A stretch of DNA of 12,792 bases from JBQTIM01 sp052388135. Its GTDB lineage: Bacteria > Elusimicrobiota > Elusimicrobia > FEN-1173. A program made the position numbers and the translations under genes. Shown here piece by piece: positions 1 through 5,836 of the stretch. Each line of letters starts with the position of its first letter. Position 1 is the first letter of the stretch. Where the stretch lies: positions 1 through 12,792 of the forward strand of contig JBQTIM010000129.1 of assembly GCA_052388135.1 (NCBI GenBank), given 5' to 3'. Under the pieces are notes generated by a model. That model worked only from the letters and a program-made list of their open reading frames with translations. It did no database searches and had not been told where the DNA came from.

Positions 1-191
1 CCGAGCGCCTGCTCCTCGACATCAAGGCCACGGACCTCAACCATCTCATCTGCATCGGCGTCAAGCAGGACTTTAAAGATCTGTTCGACCTCTGCCGCGA
101 AAAAGGAATTCCATTTTATTTCCTTCCTCTGGAAGATCTGCAAATGAAATCGTGGCGGCTCAATTTGATCTCGGCTTTGGTTTTGAGGTAG
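1..191 (+). CDS. C-terminal end of an unrecognised protein (5' part outside window)
   Basis: An open frame enters at the left edge (first complete codon at base 3) and stops at TAG 189-191, leaving 62 residues. I do not recognise a named family. The fragment alternates predicted strands and helices: a hydrophobic strand (HLICIG), a helix beginning QDFKDLFDLC, a second strand (IPFYFLP), an acidic turn (LEDL) and a final LNLISALVLR segment. The same order, with partly identical residues (QDFK, an E-x-L turn, LN, terminal LR), ends the DnaA-like protein encoded just downstream, so this may be the same C-terminal domain in a tandem relative. No signal peptide or membrane segment can be judged without the N-terminus. 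The coding call is strong because the frame ends in sensible, non-repetitive protein sequence, but the function is unknown. Confidence 0.7.
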   Translation, partial: ERLLLDIKATDLNHLICIGVKQDFKDLFDLCREKGIPFYFLPLEDLQMKSWRLNLISALVLR

Positions 192-203
192 CCGCCGTCC
201 GAC

Positions 204-238
204 CGTCCCGCCGTCCGCGCCGATGCACGGCCGGGACG
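204..238. other. GC-rich stem-loop between the first two genes
   Basis: CGTCCCG (204-210) pairs with CGGGACG (232-238), and CCGT (211-214) pairs with ACGG (227-230), with one bulged C. It lies just after the stop of the upstream gene. No T tract follows, so it is not a classical intrinsic terminator; it could stabilise an mRNA 3' end or be incidental in GC-rich DNA. Confidence 0.35.
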
Positions 239-305
239 CGGGCGCGATAAACTTCGGGAGGTTTGAGAGTACAGGCGGCCGTCAACGAAGGGAGAACGAG
301 CGATT

Positions 306-1649
306 TTGAGGGAAATGGCTTTCAAGCACACGCGGCTGAACCCTCGCTACACCTTCGATGAATTTGTTGTGGGGACGAACAGCCGCTTTCCCCACGCCGC
401 GGCGCAGGCGGTGGCCGAGAACCCGGGGAAGGCCTACAACCCCCTCTTCATTTACGGACCTGTGGGCCTGGGGAAGACCCACCTCATGCAGGCCATCGGC
501 CACCGCATCCTCGAAAAAAATCCCAGCATCCAATCCCTCTACGTCGGCGCCGAGCAGTTCATGAGCGAGGTCATCGAGGCCATCGAGAAGGGGTTCCTGA
601 ACCTCCTGCGGGAAAAATACAGGACGCTGGACCTCCTCATGCTCGACGACGTGCAGTTCCTGGCCAGCTCGGAGTCCACCCAGGAGGAATTCTTCCACGT
701 CTTCAACGTCCTCCACCAAAACGAGAAGCAGATCATCATCACGTCCGACAGGCCCCCCAAGATGCTGACCACCCTGGAGGACCGCCTGAGGAACCGCTTC
801 GAATGGGGGCTCACGGCCGACATCAAATCTCCCAATTTGGAGACCCGCGTGGCGATCCTGAAAAAGAAGGAGGTGCACCTGCAGGGCCTTTCGCTGGACG
901 AAGATATTCGGCTTTACATCGCCGGCCGTCTCAAAGCGAACGTGCGGGAGCTCGAAGGGTTCCTCAGCCGCATCCAAGCCTACGCCAAGCTGAACAACCA
1001 GCCGGCCAACATGGCGCTGGTCACGTCCCTCATGAAAGACCTCCTCCCGCCCGGAGAGTGGGAGGAGGCAACCACCGGAGAACCCTCTCCGCCGCCGGCC
1101 CCTGCCCCTTCCGTTCCGGCCGCGTCCGCTGCTGCTGCGGTTCCGTCCCCGGCCGCGAGCGCCCCTCCGCCGCCGCCCGCGCCGCCCGGCCCCCCTCCCG
1201 AACCCGTGTCCGCGCCCGCGCAAGAAGCGCCGGTGATCAAGCTGGGGGAAACGAACGTCAAGGCCGTTCAGGCCGTCTTCTTTTTTCCCGAGGGCAAGGA
1301 CGCCGAAATGGCGCAAGTCAATCAAAGGTTCGAGGACGTGATTAAAAAACACAAGCTGAAGTTCCAGCTCCAGGCCGCGTCGGTCATTCCCTATCCCATC
1401 AGCGAGGCCGGAGCTTACGACCACGCCGCCTTCGCCGAGAAATCCCGGGAGTTGGGGCTTACCCTCGCCATCATCCTGGGACCGCCCTTGGCGGACCATT
1501 TGGCGCAGGACTTCAAACAAGCCATGATGGATAATTTTGAATCGAGGAAAATCGTGGTGCAGATCATCGGCTGGGAGGAATTGTCGAAAGATTACCGGTA
1601 TCTCAACATCGCCCTGGACATCAGTCTTCTTCGGATTCGCGATGCCTGA
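306..1649 (+). CDS. DnaA-like AAA+ ATPase lacking the DNA-binding domain, with a Pro/Ala linker and an unknown C-terminal domain
   Basis: Residues ~10-250 match the AAA+ domain of DnaA/Hda: the N-linker 'YTFDEFVVGTNSRFPHAAA', Walker A GPVGLGKT (51-58), Walker B LLMLDD (110-115), sensor 1 ITSDRPP (145-151), the box VII arginine-finger segment LRNRFEWG (161-168, R164) and sensor 2 NVRELEG (212-218, R214). ATP binding and hydrolysis residues are therefore present. DnaA domain I (DnaB contact) is absent, and so is domain IV, the helix-turn-helix that reads DnaA boxes. In their place are a Pro/Ala-rich linker (~258-308) and a ~135-residue alpha/beta domain I cannot name. At 447 residues it is about DnaA length but is not the initiator. 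The start is TTG 306, with AAGGGAG at 288-294; ATG 315 is the alternative but only has GAGGG three bases upstream. It could be an Hda-like replication regulator or an assembly ATPase with another client; the function is inferred only from the AAA+ part. Confidence 0.88.
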   Translation: MREMAFKHTRLNPRYTFDEFVVGTNSRFPHAAAQAVAENPGKAYNPLFIYGPVGLGKTHLMQAIGHRILEKNPSIQSLYVGAEQFMSEVIEAIEKGFLNLLREKYRTLDLLMLDDVQFLASSESTQEEFFHVFNVLHQNEKQIIITSDRPPKMLTTLEDRLRNRFEWGLTADIKSPNLETRVAILKKKEVHLQGLSLDEDIRLYIAGRLKANVRELEGFLSRIQAYAKLNNQPANMALVTSLMKDLLPPGEWEEATTGEPSPPPAPAPSVPAASAAAAVPSPAASAPPPPPAPPGPPPEPVSAPAQEAPVIKLGETNVKAVQAVFFFPEGKDAEMAQVNQRFEDVIKKHKLKFQLQAASVIPYPISEAGAYDHAAFAEKSRELGLTLAIILGPPLADHLAQDFKQAMMDNFESRKIVVQIIGWEELSKDYRYLNIALDISLLRIRDA

Positions 1650-1670
1650 ACGGATCCGCTCAATTAAAAA

Positions 1671-1698
1671 GGCCCCGCCTGCGCGGGGCCTTTTTTTT
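1671..1698. terminator. Bidirectional intrinsic terminator
   Basis: GGCCCCGC (1671-1678) and GCGGGGCC (1683-1690) form a perfect 8-bp stem with a CTGC loop. Eight T follow on the + strand (1691-1698), and five A precede it (1666-1670), giving a T tract on the minus strand too. It sits 21 bases after the DnaA-like gene and also downstream of the minus-strand poly-lysine micro-ORF, so it can end both transcripts. Confidence 0.93.
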
Positions 1699-1748
1699 CG
1701 TTGGTGTTATCGGGATTGTGAAATCCGCTTGTGACGGACGGTTGAAGC

Positions 1749-1784
1749 CTAACGTTTCTTTTTCTTTTTCTTTTTCGCCGCCAT
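1749..1784 (-). CDS. 11-residue poly-lysine micro-ORF (MAAKKKKKKKR)
   Basis: On the minus strand ATG (1784-1782) opens MAA, seven lysines coded alternately AAA/AAG, Arg, and TAG at 1751-1749. An unusually strong Shine-Dalgarno, GGAGGTGAT (1800-1792), precedes it; GGAGG is 11 bases from the ATG. Two further in-frame ATGs (1802 and 1793) would add MEVMVR but overlap the ribosome site. A promoter-like TTGATT-N17-TATCCT lies upstream (1874-1846) and the bidirectional terminator 1671-1698 lies downstream, so this looks like a self-contained transcription unit of roughly 170-180 bases. It is too short for family assignment. It might be a basic peptide that binds RNA or ribosomes, a stalling leader, or a chance frame inside a small RNA. 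The SD, promoter and terminator together are the reason to keep it. Confidence 0.5.
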   Translation of the reverse strand: MAAKKKKKKKR

Positions 1785-1845
1785 TCTGACCATCACCTCC
1801 ATTCGGTGGGGCAAGTCATGACACGAAAAAAACCGCCGACAAGTT

Positions 1846-1874
1846 AGGATAAACATAAACGGCGAAAAAATCAA
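1846..1874 (-). promoter_or_regulatory. Putative sigma-70 promoter for the micro-ORF unit
   Basis: Reading the minus strand, TTGATT (1874-1869), a 17-base spacer and TATCCT (1851-1846) match the -35/-10 consensus at four of six positions each. Transcription would begin near 1839 and run through the SD and micro-ORF to the terminator at 1671-1698. Confidence 0.5.
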
Positions 1875-1901
1875 GCGAAATAATGTCCGCGCGTGAAATT
1901 A

Positions 1902-1907
1902 TATAAT
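1902..1907 (+). promoter_or_regulatory. TATAAT -10 box upstream of folB
   Basis: A perfect TATAAT stands out in GC-rich surroundings, with an A-rich stretch upstream; no good -35 is present at 16-18 bases. The implied 5' leader of about 75 bases contains hairpin CCGCCG/CGGCGG (1922-1927 with 1933-1938) and the 14-base palindrome 1959-1972. It lies about 30 bases from the divergent minus-strand promoter of the micro-ORF. Confidence 0.5.
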
Positions 1908-1987
1908 GGCGCGGAGCCGTTCCGCCGGCAAGCGGCGGCGCCTGAAAAAATATTCGAGGCCCGCGCGCGGGCGGAACAGGCGGCGGA

Positions 1988-2338
1988 ATGGACGTGCTCG
2001 GGGTGCGGGGTTTGGAAGTGTGGCTGAAGGTCGGATGCACGCCGGAAGAGCGGGCCTTCGCCCAGAAGATAATCTTGCGCGTGGCACTGGAGCTGCCCTT
2101 GCGGGACGCCGGCCGCAAAGACGACGCGGCCGAGACCGTGGACTACGCGGAGCTGGCGCGGCGGTTGAAAGGCGCTTTGGAGCCGCGGACCTTCCGTCTG
2201 ATGGAAGCCGTGGCGGAAGCGGCGGCCGAAGAATCCCTGCGGGACGCCCGCGTGCGGGCAGCCACCGTGCGAGTCGACAAGCGGGCGCTGGCCGGCATCG
2301 AGAGCGCGTGGGTGGAGATCCGGCGGGAAAGAGCGTGA
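1988..2338 (+). CDS. folB: Dihydroneopterin aldolase family protein
   Basis: At 116 residues this is the normal FolB length. FolB splits 7,8-dihydroneopterin into 6-hydroxymethyl-7,8-dihydropterin and glycolaldehyde in cytosolic folate synthesis. Family landmarks are present: the opening strand RGLEVWLKVG, the CTPEERAFAQK segment with E20/E21, the active-site TVDY (Y53), the FRLMEAVAEAAAEESL helix (69-84) and the ATVRVDK strand with the conserved lysine (K98), followed by the usual IESAWVEI end. ATG 1988 is chosen because the family typically starts one or two residues before the first strand; the ribosome site is weak (GGCGGCGGA). It sits convergent to a second pterin enzyme. Epimerase activity, common in FolB enzymes, cannot be excluded, nor can a role in a non-folate pterin. 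Confidence 0.88.
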   Translation: MDVLGVRGLEVWLKVGCTPEERAFAQKIILRVALELPLRDAGRKDDAAETVDYAELARRLKGALEPRTFRLMEAVAEAAAEESLRDARVRAATVRVDKRALAGIESAWVEIRRERA

Positions 2339-2380
2339 GAGGCGGGCCTCGCCTTTATCGGGCTTAACGTCCGCCCTCTC
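2337..2380. terminator. Weak inverted repeat between convergent folB and the PTPS gene
   Basis: AGGCG/CGCCT (2340-2344 with 2350-2354) forms a short hairpin followed by TTTAT. A wider imperfect repeat pairs GAGAGG-CGG (2337-2345) with CCGCCCTCTC (2371-2380), overlapping the 3' end of the minus-strand gene. It is a plausible but weak bidirectional terminator. Confidence 0.3.
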
Positions 2381-2774
2381 TGTAAGTCGCGTAGGATTTC
2401 GCCGTTTCCCACAAGGTGACGCGGGTCACGGGCAAACCCTTCTCCCGGGCCACGCGGAAGATTTCCCGCGCGATGTTCTCGGCCGTCGGATTCCCCTCCA
2501 TCTCATAAATCGGCTCTTTCATTTTGCGCAGGACCTCCGCCAGCGGGTCGTCGCGCCGCAGAAGCATACGGTGGTCCAAAGCCTCGTCGATCCAAGTTTG
2601 CACTTCTCTCTTGATGACCTCGAAGTCCGCCACCATGCCCTGGCGGTCCAGGGCGGGGGAGGAAAGCTCGATCTCGGCGCGGCCGTTGTGCCCGTGGGGA
2701 TGGCCGCATTTGCCGGCGTAGTCCATGAGACGGTGGCCGTAACAGAAATGAATTTCGCGCGTGACTTGGAACAT
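2364..2774 (-). CDS. queD: 6-pyruvoyltetrahydropterin / 6-carboxytetrahydropterin synthase family protein (QueD-like)
   Basis: The protein has 136 residues. It carries the zinc-binding histidines of the PTPS/QueD T-fold, H14 (YGHRL) and H27/H29 (HPHGH), and a cysteine in the catalytic position (C23, GKCGHPHGH). Further family residues are the LDH pair (D67/H68), NPTAEN (95-100) and the pterin-anchoring glutamate (E123, WET). QueD makes 6-carboxy-5,6,7,8-tetrahydropterin from dihydroneopterin triphosphate for queuosine; relatives make sepiapterin or feed folate. The GHRLMDYAGKC..HGHN and ETAKSYATY segments place it in a variant subgroup rather than with E. coli QueD. ATG 2774 is preferred over the upstream frame because GCGGAGGTGG stands about 5 bases before it and the family starts here; the longer frame would add 44 unlike-family residues. 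No other queuosine gene is in view, so the symbol is tentative. Confidence 0.85.
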   Translation of the reverse strand: MFQVTREIHFCYGHRLMDYAGKCGHPHGHNGRAEIELSSPALDRQGMVADFEVIKREVQTWIDEALDHRMLLRRDDPLAEVLRKMKEPIYEMEGNPTAENIAREIFRVAREKGLPVTRVTLWETAKSYATYREGGR

Positions 2775-2793
2775 GGGTTCCACCTCCGCGTTT

Positions 2794-2822
2794 ATGGTAA
2801 TATAAGCCCATAAGGGGGTCAA
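2794..2822 (-). promoter_or_regulatory. Putative promoter of the PTPS/QueD-like gene
   Basis: On the minus strand TTGACC (2822-2817), a 17-base spacer and TACCAT (2799-2794) match the -35 at five and the -10 at four of six positions. The leader would be short, with GGAGGTGG just before the ATG. Confidence 0.45.
2801..2806 (+). promoter_or_regulatory. TATAAG -10-like box for the 2836-4478 operon
   Basis: TATAAG in the divergent intergenic region lies about 30 bases before the ATG at 2836. No convincing -35 is present. It overlaps the spacer of the minus-strand promoter, so the two directions would compete. Confidence 0.3.
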
Positions 2823-2835
2823 GGAACGGAAAAAA

Positions 2836-3054
2836 ATGAACAAGGCGGAAAAAATCGGCGCCGTGGCGATGGGAGCGGCCCTTTTCGGGGCGCTCTTTTT
2901 TATCATCTACAACGCCCTCTTCAGCCGCTCCGCGGCCGTTTCTTACGACGTTCCCGGCGGATTCGAGGCGGAGGAGGATTATTCCGAGGACGAACTTTCC
3001 GAGGAGGATTTCTCCGCGCCGCCGGCCGAGCTGCCCGCCGAGGCGCCCCGCTGA
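2836..3054 (+). CDS. Small single-pass membrane protein with an acidic tail
   Basis: The product has 72 residues. A short basic start (MNKAEK) leads into one hydrophobic segment (~8-30, GAVAMGAALFGALFFIIYNALF), with small residues and aromatics near its end. About 40 residues rich in Glu, Asp, Ala and Pro follow (for example EAEEDYSEDELSEEDF). The topology looks N-in with the acidic tail outside, or an uncleaved signal anchor. AAGGA at 2821-2825 lies 10 bases before ATG 2836. It is the first gene of a tight operon: one base separates its stop from the next ATG. I do not recognise a family; it may tether or scaffold the next two products at the membrane, which is inference from context only. 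Confidence 0.72.
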   Translation: MNKAEKIGAVAMGAALFGALFFIIYNALFSRSAAVSYDVPGGFEAEEDYSEDELSEEDFSAPPAELPAEAPR

Positions 3055-3055
3055 C

Positions 3056-3742
3056 ATGCCCGCCCTGCCCCCTAAAAAATTCGCCGATGTTTTTCGCCGG
3101 ACCCGCGTGCTGCGCTTTCCGCGCCACTCCCTGGCCACCTTCGGCTCCACCGAAATCACCTACAATCTGGTGACGCCCGTCTCGACGCATCCGCCGGAGT
3201 CCCGCCTGCGCACGGGCCTCGTCACGGCCAGCCGCCCCAAGATCCTCACGCCCGGCATGCTGGCGGAGAGGTTCCAAGGCTTCGGCGATTCCCGCGAATT
3301 CGAGGGCGCCTTGCAGGACGTGTACCGCGAGGCGTTCCGCGCCCTGGAATACAATTTTCACAACCGGCTGGACGCCGTCTCGTCCCGCTCCATGGCCGCG
3401 CGCCCGCTGGCCGAGTCCATCCGCCGGGACCTGGACGCGGCGGAAACAGGGCGCGCCGCCGTCATCCAAGGGCCCGAATCGGGCTGGCAATTTTCCCTCA
3501 TGAAGTTCATCGTGGAGGAGACGCTGAGGTCCTTCCACGCCAACGTCCAGGAGCTCGATGAACGCGGGCTCTTCGACCCCGCCCAGGCGGCGCTCTCGCG
3601 AAGGCGCGGAGAGATCGAATCGCTGTTCCAGGCGGCCCGGCGCGATCCCGGCCGCCTGCGGGACCTGTGGGAAAAACTCAAAAGCTGCGGCCTGTTCGAC
3701 GAATACCAGGACAGGTTCTTCGATCTCTCCAGGAGGCAATGA
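3056..3742 (+). CDS. Conserved-looking protein of unknown function
   Basis: The protein has 228 residues with no signal peptide or membrane segment. The first ~75 residues (RVLRFPRHSLATFGSTEITYNLVTP region) look strand-rich. Residues from ~80 on look helical, with amphipathic stretches such as REFEGALQDVYREAFRALEY and a C-terminal helical tail ending FDLSRRQ. I cannot place it in a family and see no catalytic motif. ATG 3056 begins one base after the preceding stop. Its 3' end contains the AGGAGG (3731-3736) that serves the flavin reductase gene, whose ATG comes one base after this stop, so translation of the three genes is probably coupled. The tight packing suggests a function linked to the reductase. 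Confidence 0.8.
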   Translation: MPALPPKKFADVFRRTRVLRFPRHSLATFGSTEITYNLVTPVSTHPPESRLRTGLVTASRPKILTPGMLAERFQGFGDSREFEGALQDVYREAFRALEYNFHNRLDAVSSRSMAARPLAESIRRDLDAAETGRAAVIQGPESGWQFSLMKFIVEETLRSFHANVQELDERGLFDPAQAALSRRRGEIESLFQAARRDPGRLRDLWEKLKSCGLFDEYQDRFFDLSRRQ

Positions 3743-3743
3743 C

Positions 3744-4478
3744 ATGGAACCCGCGCCCGCGCAGGAAAAGAAACGCTCTTTCGACACCTACACCACCCGC
3801 GTTGAAAACGTCGAGGTGTTGGCTCCCCGCAACAAGAACATCCGCTTCCGTTTCCTTGACGGAAAAACCATGGATTTCAAGGCCGGCCAATACATGCAGA
3901 TGTTCATTCCCCAGCCGGACAAGGTGCGCCGCACGTCTTATTCCATCGCCTCCCCGCCGCGCCTGCGGGACGGGTTCGAGCTTTGCGTCACGCTCGTGGA
4001 CGGCGGGGTTTCTTCCACCTATCTGCACGGACTCAAGCCGGGCGATCACATTCAGGCCATGGGCCCGCTGGGCAAGTTCGTGCCGCCGCAGCCCCTGCCG
4101 CGGGACGCGGTGTTCATCGCGACGGGGTCCGGCGTGGCTCCCTTCCGCAGCATGATCCACGACCTGCTGGACAAAGGCACCGACAAGAAGCTTTACCTCA
4201 TTTTCGGCAACCGGTTCGAGGAGGACATCCTATATAGGAAAGAATGGGAGGAGCTTTCGCGAGCCCGCCCGTCTTTCAAGCACATGTTCACGTTGAGCCG
4301 GGCGCAGTGGGCCGGCCCGCGCGGCTACGTCCAGGACCAGATCGAATCCTTCATCCCCGATCCGCGGGAAAAGGATTACTACATTTGCGGCCTCACCAAC
4401 ATGATCAACGGGGTCTCCGAAAAGCTGAAGTCCCTGGGCGTGAGCCCGGACCAAGTGCACTACGAGCGCTACGACTAG
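3744..4478 (+). CDS. Ferredoxin/flavodoxin-NAD(P)H reductase-like FAD oxidoreductase
   Basis: The 244-residue protein has the two-domain FNR fold. The FAD part (~14-115) includes the RRTSYS signature (62-67) that binds the flavin phosphate and ribityl group, and a GDHIQAMGPLGKF segment (100-112). The NAD(P) part (~120-244) shows TGSGVAPFRSM (127-137, nucleotide loop), LIFGNR (152-157) and YYICGLTNMINGV (212-224). The protein ends ERYD close to the nicotinamide-stacking terminus of the Fpr type, but with Asp last. No 2Fe-2S cysteine cluster is present, so electrons pass to a separate carrier. AGGAGG at 3731-3736 lies 7 bases before ATG 3744; an in-frame start at 3558 would duplicate coding of the previous gene and is rejected. 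It closes the three-gene operon. Physiological partner and NADH/NADPH preference cannot be read from the sequence. Confidence 0.88.
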   Translation: MEPAPAQEKKRSFDTYTTRVENVEVLAPRNKNIRFRFLDGKTMDFKAGQYMQMFIPQPDKVRRTSYSIASPPRLRDGFELCVTLVDGGVSSTYLHGLKPGDHIQAMGPLGKFVPPQPLPRDAVFIATGSGVAPFRSMIHDLLDKGTDKKLYLIFGNRFEEDILYRKEWEELSRARPSFKHMFTLSRAQWAGPRGYVQDQIESFIPDPREKDYYICGLTNMINGVSEKLKSLGVSPDQVHYERYD

Positions 4479-4547
4479 CCGCCGCAAGACCCCACCCGGA
4501 GACCGCCGCGCCGACGCGCTTTTCTCCACGTTTGATGTGACCTCGTC

Positions 4548-5810
4548 ATGCCTATGCTGCTGAACGGCCCGATTCCGCCTTTGCGGCCGGATTTGGAGGC
4601 GTCGCCGGCTGAACGCGACGGACGCCCCGTCATGGTTCTGACCGACGTCCTCGGCCTGGACGACAAGGCCATGGCCGTCCCCCATGAAATTTTGGCCGTG
4701 GCCGTTTTTTTCGACGGCGCGCGCCGCGCGGCGGACGTGCGGGGGGAACTGGCGGCGCAGCGCGTTTTTCTGTCCGAATCGGAAATCCAAAACATCGCGG
4801 AAGTCCTGGAATCCCACGGGCTTTTGGACACGCCCGAGTCCAGGGCGGCGCGCGCGCGCCGGCTGGCCGATTTTCGCGCCGCGCCCGTCCGTCCTTGGCC
4901 CGGCCGACGGCGCGGCCTCCCTGAAAACGCTCTGGAACTGGCCGCTTTTCTCGGCGGCTTCGCCTCCAAGGCGGGCGGGCCGGGGGAGTTTCCAGCTTCC
5001 GGCGATTCCGTGCCGCCCTTGGGTCTGGTGGCGCCCCACATCGATTTTTTCCGCGGCGGCCCGTGCTACGCCTGGGCCTACCGGGAGGCCGCGCGAAGCC
5101 GGCCGCCGGACGTCCTCGTCGCCTTGGGCACGGCCCACATGTCTCCGCAATCCCCCTGGACGCTCACCCGCAAGGATTACCAGACGCCCTTCGGCCCGCT
5201 GAAAACCGACCTGGCCTTGTTCGACGAAGTCCGCGCCCGCCTATGGTACGATCCCTTGGAAGACGAATGGGTGCACGCCAAGGAACACTCTCTGGAATTT
5301 CAAGCGGCGTGGCTGAAACACGTTTGGCGCGACCGGACGCCGGCCTGGCTGCCCATCCTGTGCTCGGGGTTCGACCGGTTTTGCACGGACCGTCCGCCGT
5401 CCTCCCTTCCTTCCGTGGAGGGAGCTTTGGCCGCCGTCGGCGATCTGTTGGCTGAAAAGGCGGTGAAGGGACAGCGCGTCATGATCCTCGCGGGCGTGGA
5501 TTTCGCCCACGTGGGCCGCCGCTTCGGCGACGATTTCGACATCACGCCGGCCGAAGAAAAGCGCGTGGAGGACGCCGACCGCTCCTCTCTTGCGAAAGCC
5601 CTGGCTTTGGATGCCGACGGTTTTTTCCTGGCGGGGGCGGGCCCGGGAGCCTGGCGCCGGGTCTGCGGCCTGTCGCCTCTCTACACCGCCCTGCGCTGGA
5701 TCCGGGCGGCCGGAGGAGAAAACGCGCCCGAGGGACGGCTCCTCTCTTACGGACAAGCTCCCGACCCGGCGGGAGGAACGGTCTCTTTCGCCGCCGCCGT
5801 TTTCCCTTAG
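4548..5810 (+). CDS. MEMO-family protein with an N-terminal PqqD-like domain (AmmeMemoRadiSam protein B type)
   Basis: Residues ~155-420 form a MEMO domain. All five positions that line the metal/substrate site in human MEMO1 have counterparts: H164 (APHIDF), H197 (GTAHM), D318 and H321 (VDFAHVG) and C373 (VCGLSP). EHSLEFQ (246-252) is another family landmark. Residues ~25-98 resemble the small PqqD-like winged-helix module seen ahead of MEMO in many bacteria (LTDVLGLDD, then ALxxHGLLD-like end). Bacterial MEMO genes are often linked to an AMMECR1 protein and a radical SAM enzyme; neither is next to it here. The biochemical role is unsettled, with redox and copper/iron chemistry proposed for the family. 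The ATG at 4548 (or 4554) has no visible SD. It follows the flavin reductase by 69 bases without a strong terminator, so cotranscription is possible. Confidence 0.87.
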   Translation: MPMLLNGPIPPLRPDLEASPAERDGRPVMVLTDVLGLDDKAMAVPHEILAVAVFFDGARRAADVRGELAAQRVFLSESEIQNIAEVLESHGLLDTPESRAARARRLADFRAAPVRPWPGRRRGLPENALELAAFLGGFASKAGGPGEFPASGDSVPPLGLVAPHIDFFRGGPCYAWAYREAARSRPPDVLVALGTAHMSPQSPWTLTRKDYQTPFGPLKTDLALFDEVRARLWYDPLEDEWVHAKEHSLEFQAAWLKHVWRDRTPAWLPILCSGFDRFCTDRPPSSLPSVEGALAAVGDLLAEKAVKGQRVMILAGVDFAHVGRRFGDDFDITPAEEKRVEDADRSSLAKALALDADGFFLAGAGPGAWRRVCGLSPLYTALRWIRAAGGENAPEGRLLSYGQAPDPAGGTVSFAAAVFP

Positions 5811-5822
5811 GAATCGATTTGG

Positions 5823-5828
5823 TATAAT
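5823..5828 (+). promoter_or_regulatory. TATAAT -10 box before the pyruvyl transferase leader
   Basis: A perfect TATAAT lies 13 bases after the MEMO gene stop. The -35 region (around 5800-5805, TTTTCC) is poor. A transcript would begin near 5835 and meet the terminator at 5874-5906. Confidence 0.45.
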
Positions 5829-5836
5829 TGAGGGAA

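Noticed and set aside
282..1520. 412-codon minus-strand open frame over the DnaA-like gene
   Set aside because: It is a low-complexity Gly/Arg stretch opposite the Pro/Ala linker, and the + strand carries full AAA+ motifs.
306..1649. Calling this gene dnaA and the area a replication origin
   Set aside because: There is no DNA-binding domain IV, no dnaN/recF/gyrB neighbours, and I found no TTATCCACA-type DnaA boxes on either strand of the intergenic regions.
1951..1985. GCCCGCGCGCGGGC palindrome as an operator before folB
   Set aside because: It is a simple GC palindrome in GC-rich DNA with no second copy or match to a known regulator site; it is noted only as part of the leader.
1816..2118. 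100-codon minus-strand frame over the folB leader and 5' part
   Set aside because: It is mostly antisense to folB, has no SD, and its tail merely crosses the AT-rich promoter island. The micro-ORF further along is a separate frame with a proper SD.
2775..2906. N-terminal extension of the PTPS/QueD-like protein (44 residues from 2906)
   Set aside because: The extension is unlike the family, covers the promoter region and overlaps the divergent gene; ATG 2774 has a strong SD.
4510..4530. CGCG/CGCG hairpin with CTTTTC between the flavin reductase and MEMO genes as a terminator
   Set aside because: The stem has only four base pairs and the T tract is short and interrupted; too weak to report as a terminator.
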